Assembly (NCBI RefSeq): GCF_000155775.1
Contig: NZ_DS989813.1
Span: forward strand, 1-64,000
Source of the DNA: Glaciecola sp. HTCC2999
Lineage (GTDB): Bacteria > Pseudomonadota > Gammaproteobacteria > Enterobacterales > Alteromonadaceae
Length of the DNA stretch: 64,000 nt
Direction of reading: 5' to 3'
Each line of letters opens with the position of its first letter. Within the stretch, counting starts at the first letter, position 1. The notes below the pieces were generated by a model. The model had not been told where the DNA came from. It saw only the letters and a list, made by a program, of their open reading frames with translations, and did no database searches. The translations under genes were made by a program, and so were the position numbers. Below, in pieces: positions 7,882 to 18,065 of this stretch.

Positions 7882-9519
7882 ATGCATGTGAGTAATGCGG
7901 AAGCGAGCTTGGAGCATTTATTTCGGGTTTTTACGATGCCCGAGCACAAGGACTCTACGCTTAGTCAAATTGAACAGCATTTATCAGATAATTTATCTGA
8001 CTTTTTGTCACGCCATGTTGTTGCTAAACGCACTTCTTTAGAAGAGATTGAGCAAGATTTCAATAATGCGCAATTACCTTTACAACCAGAATTTGTTTCC
8101 ACACACGCAGAACACTTATTAGAAAAACTGGTTACTAATTCAGTCAATACTTACGCACCGACATTCATCGGGCATATGACTTCAGCATTGCCATATTTTC
8201 ATCTATCACTTGCTAAGTTATTAGTGGGACTGAATCAAAACCTCGTTAAAATTGAAACGTCTAAGGCGTTCACCCCACTAGAGCGCCAAGTGCTTGGGAT
8301 GATGCATAATCTAGTTTATGAGCAAACGGATGCCTTTTATGCCAGTCACCTTCATTCGGCAGCGCATTCACTTGGTGCATTTTGTTCCGGTGGGACTGTC
8401 GCAAACGTAACTGCATTATGGGTCGCTAGAAACCTTAAGTTAGCTCCGAAAGGCACGTTTAAGGGAGTATCGAGAGACGGTTTAGCCGCAGCTTATAAAG
8501 CTTATGATATAAATAATTTAGGGTTGATTTGTTCTAAACGCGGACACTATTCACTAGGAAAAGCTGTGGACTTGTTAGGTATTGGTCGAGCGAATATCTT
8601 ACATGCTTCTGTCGACTCCCATACACTAGATCCGAAAGAAGTATTGGCATTAGGCAAAGCCTATAAAGCCCAAGGTAATGAGCTATTAGCCATTGTCGGG
8701 GTAGCAGGTACTACAGAAACGGGTCATATCGATCCTTTAGATGAACTGGCAGATGTTGCCCAAGAATTAGGGTGTTGGTTTCATGTGGATGCTGCTTGGG
8801 GTGGGGCAACATTATTCTCAGATACGTATAGATCCTTATTGAAAGGGATTGAACGTGCGGATTCCGTGACTCTCGATGCCCACAAACAAATGTATGTACC
8901 TATGGGTGCGGGTATGACCTTATTTAAAGATCCGGCCGCCTCCGCTGCGGTACGACATCATGCACAATATATTTTGCGTAAAGGATCTAAAGATTTAGGC
9001 TCTACGACATTAGAAGGTTCTAGGAATGGTATGGCAATGATGGTCTATTCATCATTACATGTATTAGGCAAATCAGGTTATCAGTTATTAATTGACCAAA
9101 GCATTGAAAAAGCCAATACGTTTGCTGACATGATCAAGGCACACCCCGATTTTGAATTGATTACCGAACCGACATTATCATTATTAACCTATCGCTATTG
9201 TCCTGCACAAGTACAAACGTTTCTTAAGTCCGACCAATGTGAAACTAATTTGATTAATGAGCACCTAGATAATTTGACCAAAGCGATTCAAAAACAGCAG
9301 CGTGAAGCAGGCAAATCTTTTGTCTCTAGAACCCGCCTCGGGATAAATACATACCCAGATGAGTGCTTAACGGTATTTAGAGTGGTGATTGCAAACCCGC
9401 TAACGACAGTGGGGCATCTGGAAAATATTCTAAATGAGCAGGTTGAAATAGCAATAAACCAACCACAGCTCACTACTTTACTGTCATACCTACAAAGCGA
9501 AGATAACGCTATAGCGTAA
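7882..9519 (+). CDS. panP: PLP-dependent aspartate 1-decarboxylase PanP
   Basis: A 545-residue group II PLP decarboxylase matching PanP, which makes beta-alanine from aspartate for pantothenate. The PLP-fold core includes [29 protein letters not shown] and [15 protein letters not shown], where the Lys carries PLP. It sits tail to tail with panC, overlapping it by 11 bases, so the neighbourhood supports the pantothenate role over glutamate decarboxylase. The start is ATG 7882; GTG 7888 has the better-spaced GAGG and is equally possible. The 166 bases upstream hold no recognised signal. No panD is present in the window. Confidence 0.88.
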   Translation: MHVSNAEASLEHLFRVFTMPEHKDSTLSQIEQHLSDNLSDFLSRHVVAKRTSLEEIEQDFNNAQLPLQPEFVSTHAEHLLEKLVTNSVNTYAPTFIGHMTSALPYFHLSLAKLLVGLNQNLVKIETSKAFTPLERQVLGMMHNLVYEQTDAFYASHLHSAAHSLGAFCSGGTVANVTALWVARNLKLAPKGTFKGVSRDGLAAAYKAYDINNLGLICSKRGHYSLGKAVDLLGIGRANILHASVDSHTLDPKEVLALGKAYKAQGNELLAIVGVAGTTETGHIDPLDELADVAQELGCWFHVDAAWGGATLFSDTYRSLLKGIERADSVTLDAHKQMYVPMGAGMTLFKDPAASAAVRHHAQYILRKGSKDLGSTTLEGSRNGMAMMVYSSLHVLGKSGYQLLIDQSIEKANTFADMIKAHPDFELITEPTLSLLTYRYCPAQVQTFLKSDQCETNLINEHLDNLTKAIQKQQREAGKSFVSRTRLGINTYPDECLTVFRVVIANPLTTVGHLENILNEQVEIAINQPQLTTLLSYLQSEDNAIA

Positions 9520-10357
9520 CTTGGATATTATCAATTAAGCGTGTTTTACCTAGAAATGCAGCAATCAAGATGACTAACTCTTTCCCTTCAAAAGACGCTG
9601 GCTGTAATGTAAAAGCATCGCGGATCTCTATATAATCAGGTTTAAAACCTGATTGTGCTAGCAGTGTGTTTTCGGTATTGATGAGTTGATTAAAATCGCG
9701 ACGACCGGACTCTATTTGTTCCCGAATACGAATAATAGTTTGATAAATCATCGGCGCTATTTGACGTTCATCTTCAGTCAAATAACCATTCCGAGAACTC
9801 ATGGCTAACCCATCATTATGACGCATAGTCGGAATGGCATGTACACTTAGATTCATAGATAAATCAGTCACCATTGCTTTGATGACTTGGACTTGTTGAT
9901 AATCCTTTTCGCCAAAAAATGCACTGTTAGGCTGGACCATGTTAAAGAGTTTACTAACAATTGTTGCCACTCCACGGAAGTGACCAGGGCGACTTGCACC
10001 ACATATCATATAGGAAATTCCCGGTACCTCAACAAAGGTTTGTTGTTCTAGGCCGCGTGGGTAAATCGCTTCTACCGAGGGCGTAAACAGTACATCAACG
10101 CCGAGTTTACTTAGATGTTCACTATCTGCTTCCAGCGTACGAGGGTAGTTATCCAAATCTTCATCTGCGCCAAACTGCAGCGGATTAACAAATATCGACA
10201 CCACGACAATATCAGCATGTTCTTTGGCTGCTTCAACGAGTGATAAATGACCTGCATGTAAGTTACCCATTGTCGGTACAAAGCCGATACTTTTGCCTGC
10301 TAGTTGCCATTCTCGACGAATTTCTCGCAGCCCATCAATAGTAGATATAGTTTGCAT
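9509..10357 (-). CDS. panC: Pantoate-beta-alanine ligase
   Basis: A 282-residue pantothenate synthetase that joins pantoate and beta-alanine using ATP. Motifs are [15 protein letters not shown] (the HxGH nucleotide site), GEKDYQQ and MSSRNGYL, all in the expected order, and the length is normal. It follows panB by 24 bases in the same operon. Its 3' end overlaps panP on the other strand, so the two transcripts are antisense over their last codons. Confidence 0.97.
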   Translation of the reverse strand: MQTISTIDGLREIRREWQLAGKSIGFVPTMGNLHAGHLSLVEAAKEHADIVVVSIFVNPLQFGADEDLDNYPRTLEADSEHLSKLGVDVLFTPSVEAIYPRGLEQQTFVEVPGISYMICGASRPGHFRGVATIVSKLFNMVQPNSAFFGEKDYQQVQVIKAMVTDLSMNLSVHAIPTMRHNDGLAMSSRNGYLTEDERQIAPMIYQTIIRIREQIESGRRDFNQLINTENTLLAQSGFKPDYIEIRDAFTLQPASFEGKELVILIAAFLGKTRLIDNIQVTL

Positions 10358-10381
10358 AATTTAAATGTCTCTAAAGCGAAA

Positions 10382-11179
10382 TTATTGAACAAACGAATGC
10401 TCGGGTCCTGGAAATACACCTTGTTTGACTTCTTCTATATAAGTTTCAACGGCGGTGTGCAGATCTCCGGTTTGGGCTAAATAGTTTTTAGAAAATTTTG
10501 GCATGTAGTTCGCACTGACGCCCAACATATCATGCATAACTAGAATCTGGCCGTCGGTATCAGGTCCTGCGCCAATTCCGATAACTGGAATACTTAATAG
10601 CTCTGATACGCGTTTTGCGAGTGCTTGTGGAATACATTCCAATACGAGTAGTTGCGCTCCAGCTGCTTCTAAACGTTGAGCGTCAGTGCATAATTTATCT
10701 GCTTGAGCTTGTTGACGCCCTTGTACTTTGAAACCGCCAAATACGTGCACAGACTGAGGGGTGAGTCCAAGATGAGCACACACGGGGACGCCACGTTCAG
10801 TGAGCTTTTGAATGGTACTGCAGAGCCATTCTCCGCCTTCTACTTTCACCATACTCGCGCCGGCTGCCATTAATCGTGCGGCATTATGCATTGCGTCTAC
10901 TTCTGTACCGTATGACATGAAGGGCATATCAGCGATGACAAAGGTGCTGGTAACGCCACTAGCTACTGCACGGGTATGATAGGCAATTTCTTCGACTGTG
11001 ACGGCAAGCGTATCAGGTTCGCCTTTTAAAACCATCCCTAATGAATCACCGATTAAGATAATATCCACTCCTTTGCTATCAAATAACTTAGCAAAGCTAG
11101 CGTCATAAGCGGTGAGAGCTGTGATTTTTTCACCAGCTTGTTTTTTTGCAAGTAAGCTAGAAGTTGTTATTTTTTTCAT
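10382..11179 (-). CDS. panB: 3-methyl-2-oxobutanoate hydroxymethyltransferase
   Basis: A 265-residue TIM-barrel enzyme making ketopantoate from ketoisovalerate and methylene-THF, the first pantothenate step. Visible motifs are [47 protein letters not shown] and [20 protein letters not shown]. It has the usual length and lies between folK and panC. Confidence 0.97.
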   Translation of the reverse strand: MKKITTSSLLAKKQAGEKITALTAYDASFAKLFDSKGVDIILIGDSLGMVLKGEPDTLAVTVEEIAYHTRAVASGVTSTFVIADMPFMSYGTEVDAMHNAARLMAAGASMVKVEGGEWLCSTIQKLTERGVPVCAHLGLTPQSVHVFGGFKVQGRQQAQADKLCTDAQRLEAAGAQLLVLECIPQALAKRVSELLSIPVIGIGAGPDTDGQILVMHDMLGVSANYMPKFSKNYLAQTGDLHTAVETYIEEVKQGVFPGPEHSFVQ

Positions 11180-11214
11180 AGGACGATTCTACTGTTAGTT
11201 ATTGCGACAGCGTG

Positions 11215-11721
11215 TTAGTTAAGCGAAATACGACGTAATTGACTAACATCGCATTCACTGACCCATTTTGCAATCGGCGTATTATCTGGCATTAATAAAT
11301 CGGGCTGTAATTCAAACATAGGTACCAGCACAAATTCTCGACCTTGCATCCCATAATGAGGCAAGGTCAATTCGTCGGTGTGGTATGTTTGGTTACCCAA
11401 AATCAACAAATCTAAGTCAAGTGTTCTGGGGCCCCAATGGTCACCTGTTCGAATTCTACCATGAGTTTGTTCAATATGTTGAAGTTGCTTGAGCAGTGAC
11501 AGTCCATCCAACGTTGTGCTAATTTTACACACTGCATTGGTATAGTTAGGTTGTTCACTTGGTCCCATGGGTACGGAGTCATAAAAAGATGAACAAGCGA
11601 GCAGCTCCACATGAGCGAGCTCGGCAATCTGTGATAACGCGCTGGATAGCGTCGCTACCGGATCGCCAAGGTTTGCGCCTAATCCGATAAAGCCAATATC
11701 GACAGCAATAGATTTATCCAT
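11215..11721 (-). CDS. folK: HPPK, 6-hydroxymethyl-dihydropterin pyrophosphokinase
   Basis: A 168-residue folate enzyme that pyrophosphorylates hydroxymethyl-dihydropterin. Family motifs are FIGLGANLGDP, YDSVPMG, QPNYTNAVCKI and WGPRTLDLDLLILG, with the two metal-binding Asp in DLDL. The residue before WGPR is His where E. coli has Arg88, a loop residue thought to help ATP handling. The gene sits 13 bases after pcnB and upstream of panB, the standard arrangement. Confidence 0.96.
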   Translation of the reverse strand: MDKSIAVDIGFIGLGANLGDPVATLSSALSQIAELAHVELLACSSFYDSVPMGPSEQPNYTNAVCKISTTLDGLSLLKQLQHIEQTHGRIRTGDHWGPRTLDLDLLILGNQTYHTDELTLPHYGMQGREFVLVPMFELQPDLLMPDNTPIAKWVSECDVSQLRRISLN

Positions 11722-11734
11722 ACTGTTGTATTCC

Positions 11735-13066
11735 CTAGTTAGGCTTACGTTTTGGTTTTTTGCGTCGGCGAGAGTTGCGAGGTCCAGATTGTGCTCTTAA
11801 GTCATCAATCATTCTTTTACGAGTATCACTGTCAACTTCTTGGAAATCGGTCCACCACTGAGCTAATTCATATAATTCTCCACCTTCAATTTCACCTCGT
11901 AATAGAAGGAAATCATAGGCAGCACGAAAACGTGGATGAGCAAGCATTTGATAAGCGCGGCGACCATAACGTCGTGATAAACGGTGCTGAAAAGACCAAA
12001 TCTCTCGCATCGTAATACTAAAGCGTTTGGGGATCATAATCCGTTGTAATTGACGATGTAACACATCACTCATCGCCATATTAAATGCATCTGCAGGTGA
12101 TAAACCTGACTCAATGACTAGTTTTTGAGAGTGTTCTTCAATAGGGTACCATAACATTGCAGCATACAAGAACGCAGGGGTAACACGCTGCCCGTTATTA
12201 ATCCGATTATCGGTATTAGTAATAACTTGATCAATAAATTTACGCTCACGACTATCCGTTTTGAGTAACGGACCTGTTTGTGGAAATAGTTTATCAAATA
12301 AGCCATATTCGAGTAATAACTGGTAAGTCGTTAATCCTTGACCGCTAAATAATAATTTAAGGACTTCTTCAAATAATCTAGCCGGTGGGATATTTTCTAG
12401 AAGATAAGCAAATTTATGGATCGCTTCATCACTTACCTCATCGATCGTCATATCTAACTTAGCGGCAAATCGGACTGCTCGTATCATCCGCACAGGATCT
12501 TCACGATAACGTGTTTCAGGATCGCCGATTAATGAAATAGTTTTTTCCTCAATCGAATCAATGCCCCCGGCAAAATCTCGGATAGTGCCGTCCACCACAT
12601 TATAATACATGGCGTTAATCGTAAAATCGCGGCGTGCGGCGTCTTGTTCAAGTGTACCAAAGACATTATCTCGGACTAATTGACCTTCGCCATCTTTTTT
12701 TGATTTATCGGAAGTATTTTTATCTTGGATATGGGGACCACGGAATGTGGCCACTTCAATGATTTCGCGGCCAAAAACAACATGAGCCAATCTAAAGCGA
12801 CGTCCAATAATTCGGCAATTTTTAAATTGAGCTTTAATTTGTTCAGGTGTGGCGTCAGTCGCGATATCAAAATCTTTGGGGTGCTGATTGAGTAATAAAT
12901 CGCGCACACAACCACCGACTAAGTAGGCTTCGAATCCAGCAGCATTTAACCGACGTAATACCTTAACCGCGTTAACACTAATATCTTCAACGCGAATGTT
13001 GTGTTCGTTTTGAGTGATCACTTTCATCGGTGGTAGGGTTATTTGCGTAGTATCGTCAGTAGACAT
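11735..13066 (-). CDS. pcnB: Poly(A) polymerase I
   Basis: A 443-residue nucleotidyltransferase that adds 3' poly(A) tails to RNA and promotes decay. The N-terminal catalytic domain shows YLVGGCVRDLLL, HPKDFDIATDATP with the metal Asp pair, and RRDFTINAMYYN; then RYREDPVRMIRAVRFAAKL. The C-terminus is very basic (RNSRRRKKPKRKPN), as in pcnB and unlike CCA-adding enzymes. It is part of the dksA-gluQ-pcnB-folK-panBC run, separated from gluQ by 85 bases. Confidence 0.96.
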   Translation of the reverse strand: MSTDDTTQITLPPMKVITQNEHNIRVEDISVNAVKVLRRLNAAGFEAYLVGGCVRDLLLNQHPKDFDIATDATPEQIKAQFKNCRIIGRRFRLAHVVFGREIIEVATFRGPHIQDKNTSDKSKKDGEGQLVRDNVFGTLEQDAARRDFTINAMYYNVVDGTIRDFAGGIDSIEEKTISLIGDPETRYREDPVRMIRAVRFAAKLDMTIDEVSDEAIHKFAYLLENIPPARLFEEVLKLLFSGQGLTTYQLLLEYGLFDKLFPQTGPLLKTDSRERKFIDQVITNTDNRINNGQRVTPAFLYAAMLWYPIEEHSQKLVIESGLSPADAFNMAMSDVLHRQLQRIMIPKRFSITMREIWSFQHRLSRRYGRRAYQMLAHPRFRAAYDFLLLRGEIEGGELYELAQWWTDFQEVDSDTRKRMIDDLRAQSGPRNSRRRKKPKRKPN

Positions 13067-13151
13067 TGCTTTTTTTATTTTTGTTATTGCGCGTTTAAAG
13101 ATAGCTCACGCTCCTAAAATACATATATTTGTAATAATAAGCTGAAACTGC

Positions 13152-14036
13152 TTAGGTAACAATGATTTCATGACTGGGAAAGTGAATTCCTTGTTGCCAA
13201 CATGCCACCGCCTCTTGTAGGACAGCAGATAGGCCTTGCTGTTTACTAGCCTCTGAGATGGAAATCTTAAGTAAGCTTAAACAAAGTAAAACATTGTCTA
13301 ACGCATGCTGATTGTCAATGGCGCTAGCATGGTTTTGCTTACTCAGCTTTTGTCCTGGGCTGCTTACTAATAAAGGTGTGTGGGCATAATCGGGTAATTG
13401 GGGACTGAAATATTGCCATAAATTCATCTGTGCAATTGTCGTAGGAAGTAAATCGAAACCACGCACAATATGCGTAATACCTTGTTCAATATCATCCAAT
13501 ACTACCGCTAAATTATAAGCAAATAAGCCATCTTTGCGCTGAATTGTGATGTCTTCGAGCTCGAATTCATGTTCTGATAGTGTTATTAGACCACTGAATC
13601 TGTCATTAAATTGAGTAATGCTACACGGGTTTCTATACCGAACGGCACTGGGTGTGGTGGTAAGTTTAGTCATGGAACATGTGCCTGGATATTTGCCTCC
13701 AGCTGCTTTTATTTGAGCACGAGTACAAATACATCGATAAGCTTGATCTTGTTCTAATAGACGTTCGATCACTGAGTGATAGTGTGCCAAGCGAGTTGAT
13801 TGATACAAGATAGGTTTATCGGAGATTAACCCATGCGCCTTGAGTGAATCTATAATAGTGCGATCAGCGTTTAACTGTTCTCGGGGAGGATCGATATCTT
13901 CAATCCGCACTAACCATAAGCCCTGATGTGCTTTTGCATCAAGATAACTGGTTAACGCTGTAAGCAAAGAGCCTAAATGCAATGGACCCGATGGGGACGG
14001 CGCAAACCGCCCAACATATGGAGTCGCAGGCATCAT
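13152..14036 (-). CDS. gluQ: Glutamyl-Q tRNA(Asp) synthetase
   Basis: A 294-residue truncated glutamyl-tRNA synthetase that attaches glutamate to queuosine in tRNA-Asp. It keeps the class I signatures: GRFAPSPSGPLHLGSL (HIGH-like HLGS) and GQKLSKQ (KMSKS-like), and a zinc site with CICTRAQI followed by YPGTC. It lacks the anticodon-binding C-terminal domain, as the family does. It lies 1 base downstream of dksA, the usual pairing. Confidence 0.96.
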   Translation of the reverse strand: MMPATPYVGRFAPSPSGPLHLGSLLTALTSYLDAKAHQGLWLVRIEDIDPPREQLNADRTIIDSLKAHGLISDKPILYQSTRLAHYHSVIERLLEQDQAYRCICTRAQIKAAGGKYPGTCSMTKLTTTPSAVRYRNPCSITQFNDRFSGLITLSEHEFELEDITIQRKDGLFAYNLAVVLDDIEQGITHIVRGFDLLPTTIAQMNLWQYFSPQLPDYAHTPLLVSSPGQKLSKQNHASAIDNQHALDNVLLCLSLLKISISEASKQQGLSAVLQEAVACWQQGIHFPSHEIIVT

Positions 14037-14037
14037 A

Positions 14038-14487
14038 TTAGCCTTGCATTTGTTTTTCTTTGATTTCAGCCATGGTTTTACAGTCGATGCACAAATCTGC
14101 AGTTGGGCGTGCTTCTAAACGTTTTATACCAATTTCAATTCCACACGAATCACAAAATCCAAAATCGTCATCTTCGATACGTTTTAATGTTTTTTCAATT
14201 TTTTTGATTAACTTACGCTCGCGATCACGGGTTCTTAATTCTAACGAAAACTCTTCTTCTTGAGCAGCTCGGTCAACTGGATCAGGAAAGTTGGAAGCAT
14301 CATCTTTCATATGAGTAACAGTACGGTCTACTTCTTCACGTAACTGGGTGCGCCACGCGGATAGTATTTGACGAAAATGATCCATTTGAGATTCATTCAT
14401 ATACTCTTCGTCAGCGTTAGACTCGTATGCAGTTAGGCCTGCAAGGGCAAGTAATCCTAATGATTTATTATTTTTTGTTGTGGGCAT
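14038..14487 (-). CDS. dksA: RNA polymerase-binding transcription factor DksA
   Basis: A 149-residue regulator that binds the RNA polymerase secondary channel and works with ppGpp in the stringent response. The coiled-coil tip DPVDRA with its two acidic residues is present, and the zinc site is CDSCGIEIG plus CIDC near the C-terminus. I start at 14487 because AAGGAGGT lies just upstream; the frame extends 11 codons further without family similarity. Compared with E. coli it has a similar N-terminal extension including [14 protein letters not shown]. gluQ follows at once. Confidence 0.97.
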   Translation of the reverse strand: MPTTKNNKSLGLLALAGLTAYESNADEEYMNESQMDHFRQILSAWRTQLREEVDRTVTHMKDDASNFPDPVDRAAQEEEFSLELRTRDRERKLIKKIEKTLKRIEDDDFGFCDSCGIEIGIKRLEARPTADLCIDCKTMAEIKEKQMQG

Positions 14488-14665
14488 GCCCCACCTCCTT
14501 AAATAATGACATTTTTGCATGATAGCAACATATAAATGTCATTCTACAGACTGAATATTTTGACTACACTTTGAAAAATACTAGTCATTTCCTTACTACT
14601 ATTTTTGAACAAGCTGTTTCTAAAACCACAATATGGGGCTTAAATTAAAAAAAGCAATCCATTAT

Positions 14666-15421
14666 TTATGCTGTAAATATTAATTGTTGATTTATATGGA
14701 TATTTTCTTCGTTAATTATGCAGTTATAAGCTATAAATTCGACACCAACTTCCTTAGCCATTTTCACGTACTCTGTATATTTAGGATCAATGTGGGTCGC
14801 TGGAGAAACACTTTCTATACCAGTGTGCTGAACTAAGTAGAGCATAATTGCACGTGCTTTAGTGGATTGTTTCAACTGGGTTAATTCACGACAATGTTTA
14901 TGAGCGCGAGTAGACACTGTGTCAGGGAAATACCCTCTATTGGATGTTGGATCTTTTAATGTAACGCTTTTCACTTCAAGGTAAGTTTGTGTGCCATCAG
15001 TATGGTCAATTAGAAAATCGATTTTGGAATTTTCCTCACCATATTTTACTTCCGGAGAGATAGACGCTATATCACCGATTTCATTGATGAGACGTCGATG
15101 TAATGCATCTTTAACAATACTATTTGCTCGATGAGTATTAACTCCAATCCACTCTTCGTTTTCATTTTGTACCATTTCTAGCGTGTATTTGAGTTTACGT
15201 TTAGGATCTTTATTAGGCTGAACCCAAGCGGTAAATCCAGTTTCAGCACACCCTGTCATTTTCCCAGTGTTGGGATTATGTGCAGTGATAAGCTCGCCAT
15301 TATCTAAGGTGACATCAGCAAAAAAACGCTTGTATCGTTTGACCAAAGTGCCTTTTAGTAGTGGAGTGTGAAATTGGCGAATTAAGCTTTTTTCCTGATG
15401 TGTGTCATTCATAGAAGCCAT
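14666..15421 (-). CDS. sfsA: DNA-binding protein SfsA (sugar fermentation stimulation)
   Basis: A 251-residue protein of the SfsA family. Family features are RYKRFFADV, ITAHNPNTGKMTGCAETG, the nuclease-like core SKIDFLIDHTDG with YLEVKSVTL, and RGYFPDTVSTRAHKHCREL. E. coli SfsA binds DNA and affects maltose metabolism genes; the fold resembles a nuclease. It is upstream of dksA, separated by 178 bases that probably contain the dksA promoter. It is divergent from pepB. Confidence 0.95.
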   Translation of the reverse strand: MASMNDTHQEKSLIRQFHTPLLKGTLVKRYKRFFADVTLDNGELITAHNPNTGKMTGCAETGFTAWVQPNKDPKRKLKYTLEMVQNENEEWIGVNTHRANSIVKDALHRRLINEIGDIASISPEVKYGEENSKIDFLIDHTDGTQTYLEVKSVTLKDPTSNRGYFPDTVSTRAHKHCRELTQLKQSTKARAIMLYLVQHTGIESVSPATHIDPKYTEYVKMAKEVGVEFIAYNCIINEENIHINQQLIFTA

Positions 15422-15491
15422 GATATACTCTTTGTTATAATGTACTTTTCACAGTATACGTCATCGTTATTATAAAAAGAGTCACAAATTT

Positions 15492-16766
15492 ATGTCCAAT
15501 TTTACGATCGCATTATCAACCTCACCAGCACCTTCTCCATTTAACCCTAATAGCTTGATATCGACGTCTGACACAGGTGTCTCGGTGCATTTGACCGGGG
15601 CGAATGACGTGCGTGAAACCCAAAAAGCAGCTCGTCTTGTGAGCAGTCTTATCCATGAGCATATCGCGTTTGTCGGTCAGTGGTCTGGACTATTACAACG
15701 TGTGTTTGTACTCGCGCTAGGGCGCGATGATATTTCTGTGAAATGGTCTACACAGGATAGTACTGTTAATACTCAACAACTAAATCAAGAGTTGATGGCC
15801 ATAGAGTTTGCTCGTAATTTAGTGAATCAATCTCCTGAAGATTTATCCCCAGAGAGCCTTGCTAAACAAGTTGCACATCATTTAGAGGGATTAGCACCTG
15901 AGCATATTAGCGCTAAGCATATTGTGGGTGATGCGTTAGTTGAGTTTGGTTGGCATGGGATATTTGAAGTCGGGCGTGGTAGTGATCGTCCACCCGTTCT
16001 CTTAGAATTGGATTATAACCCAACGGGGAATCCCGATGCCCCTGTTGCTGTGGCTTTAGTAGGTAAAGGTATTACGTTTGATAGTGGCGGTTACTCCATA
16101 AAATCCAGCGAAGGTATGTTGGACATGAAGTGTGATATGGGGGGCGCTGCGACGGTCAGTGCGGCGCTAAGTTTAGCCATTATGCAACAATCCCAAAAAC
16201 GTATTCGCTTATACTTATGTTGTGCAGAAAATCTTATATCGGGTCATGCTTATAAGCTAGGTGATGTGATTACTTATAAAAACGGGCTGACAGTTGAAAT
16301 TGTCAACACAGATGCAGAAGGTCGGTTAGTGCTTGCTGATGGTTTAATGGCGGCGTGCGAAGCACAACCGGGTATGATTATCGATGCAGCCACATTAACT
16401 GGTGCTGCAGTCATGGCGGTAGGCACTGATTATAATGCGATATTCACACCGCAAACTGAATTAGCGCACAAGTTAAGTCTGATTGGTCAAAAACATGCTG
16501 AACCGTTTTGGCAGTTACCACTAGAGCCATGGCATTCAGAAATGTGTCCATCTCCATTTGCCGATACGGCAAATTCTCGACCACAAAAAGGCGGTGGTGC
16601 CGGTGGTGCGTCCAACGCAGCTGGTTTCCTAGCTCGTTTTGTGACACCGGATATGCCTTGGCTACACCTTGATCTAGCTGGTGCATACCAGCGCAACGCT
16701 TCAGCGTTAAAACCAGCTGGCGCAACCGGCATGGGTGTGCTGAGTATCGCCGAGCTACTCTATTAA
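15492..16766 (+). CDS. pepB: Aminopeptidase B (M17 family)
   Basis: A 424-residue metallo-aminopeptidase of the leucyl aminopeptidase family, cytosolic and acting in peptide degradation. The M17 core shows GKGITFDSGGYSIK, MKCDMGGAA, and the signature NTDAEGRLVLADGL, which carry the two-metal ligands and catalytic residues. The short N-terminal domain and overall length match PepB rather than PepA. The MarC-family gene starts 1 base after its stop, so the two are probably co-transcribed. Confidence 0.92.
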   Translation: MSNFTIALSTSPAPSPFNPNSLISTSDTGVSVHLTGANDVRETQKAARLVSSLIHEHIAFVGQWSGLLQRVFVLALGRDDISVKWSTQDSTVNTQQLNQELMAIEFARNLVNQSPEDLSPESLAKQVAHHLEGLAPEHISAKHIVGDALVEFGWHGIFEVGRGSDRPPVLLELDYNPTGNPDAPVAVALVGKGITFDSGGYSIKSSEGMLDMKCDMGGAATVSAALSLAIMQQSQKRIRLYLCCAENLISGHAYKLGDVITYKNGLTVEIVNTDAEGRLVLADGLMAACEAQPGMIIDAATLTGAAVMAVGTDYNAIFTPQTELAHKLSLIGQKHAEPFWQLPLEPWHSEMCPSPFADTANSRPQKGGGAGGASNAAGFLARFVTPDMPWLHLDLAGAYQRNASALKPAGATGMGVLSIAELLY

Positions 16767-16767
16767 T

Positions 16768-17364
16768 ATGGATACGTTATCCGCTGCGATTATGCTGTTT
16801 TTGATCATGGATCCATTGGGTAATTTACCCATTGTAATGTCAGTATTAAAGCCTTTTGAGCCTAAGCGTCGACTCTTTATTTTAGCGCGTGAGTTGATCT
16901 TTTCTCTGATGATACTGTTGGTATTTTTATATTCAGGTGATGCCATTTTAGCATTTTTGAATATTAAGCAAGAAACGGTGAGCATTGCTGGTGGGATTAT
17001 TTTATTTTTGATCGCCATTAAAATGATTTTTCCGACACCCGGAGGGGTAATGAACCTGCCTGCAGGTGAAGAACCGTTTATTGTACCATTAGCCATTCCT
17101 ATGATTGCTGGACCGTCATCGATGGCGGCATTGATTTTATTATCTAATCAGGCGCCGACGCGTATTATTGATTGGACGCTGGCACTTATTGGTGCATGGG
17201 CATTATCAGCCTGTATACTTTTATTTTCAGGGCCATTGCATAAGCTGTTGGGACAAAAAGGTCTCTCTGCTGTTGAGCGGCTTATGGGCATGATATTGAT
17301 CATGCTTTCAATCCAATTATTGTTAGACGGTGTAAGTGCTTACTTGCGTATGTACACAAATTAA
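16768..17364 (+). CDS. MarC/YhgN-family inner-membrane protein
   Basis: A 198-residue integral membrane protein with six hydrophobic segments. It begins with a helix containing the family motif FLIMDPLGNLPI and later has FIVPLAIPMIAGPSS, both characteristic of MarC/YhgN proteins. The biochemical role of the family is uncertain; some members are annotated as NAAT transporters. It follows pepB almost directly and the YjaG-like gene follows 11 bases later, giving a likely three-gene operon. Confidence 0.88.
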   Translation: MDTLSAAIMLFLIMDPLGNLPIVMSVLKPFEPKRRLFILARELIFSLMILLVFLYSGDAILAFLNIKQETVSIAGGIILFLIAIKMIFPTPGGVMNLPAGEEPFIVPLAIPMIAGPSSMAALILLSNQAPTRIIDWTLALIGAWALSACILLFSGPLHKLLGQKGLSAVERLMGMILIMLSIQLLLDGVSAYLRMYTN

Positions 17365-17375
17365 AAGGGGCTATT

Positions 17376-18065
17376 GTGCCAAAATCACCATTATCGACGT
17401 TTGCTCAAATTCGAGCATTATCTGCAAAACAAAGCCTAGCATTCAGTGTCGCAGTGCTGACAAGAATGGTACCTCATGTTGTCTTATATGACGAACTTAT
17501 TGCTCCTGCAGAAAATGCAGCATTAGCTGAAGCCTCAGTCTCAAATGAATTAGGGCCACTTGCGCATAAGGTCTTAGGATTGTTATGGGATTATTTAATT
17601 AATCATAAAGCGAAATTTAATTATGGTGTCCAATTAGAAAAAATTGAATCCATGACACCAGATATAGGGCCAGATACTCCCTTTGGTGTGCTGCCAGCAA
17701 TGGACGCTTGTATTGGTTTAGCGTCAGTGTTGCGACTCATTCAACACGAACAAGACGATGCCGCTGTAATAATCAGTAAACTTGCTCAAGGCGGTATTGA
17801 AGCCATGTTATTAGCCACTGAGTTTAGCGAGCAAAACGATAGAGTATTAGCGATTGATGATCCTGAAACTCAAGATAATGCTCATTTTGCATTATCTAAG
17901 GCACTTAAAGCGCATCCGTTGATGGAGTTTGAAATTCAATATCAACAGCATGTTTTAGAGTATGTAACTACTCACTCACTTGATGCTGCAGGGATGAAAG
18001 CCTTATACGATATGACCCGAGAAACCGGCATCACGACATTAGGGATTGAATTAACGTCGGAGTAA
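17376..18065 (+). CDS. yjaG: DUF416 (YjaG-like) protein, GTG start
   Basis: A 229-residue cytosolic protein of the DUF416/YjaG family, whose function is unknown. Similarities to E. coli YjaG include the N-terminal helical region with VLTRMVPHVVLYDE, NYGVQLEKIESMTPD and FGVLPAMDACIGLAS. The start codon is GTG at 17376 with AAAGGGG six bases upstream. It overlaps rsmD by 15 bases tail to tail. It is longer than YjaG by about 30 residues. Confidence 0.82.
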   Translation: MPKSPLSTFAQIRALSAKQSLAFSVAVLTRMVPHVVLYDELIAPAENAALAEASVSNELGPLAHKVLGLLWDYLINHKAKFNYGVQLEKIESMTPDIGPDTPFGVLPAMDACIGLASVLRLIQHEQDDAAVIISKLAQGGIEAMLLATEFSEQNDRVLAIDDPETQDNAHFALSKALKAHPLMEFEIQYQQHVLEYVTTHSLDAAGMKALYDMTRETGITTLGIELTSE

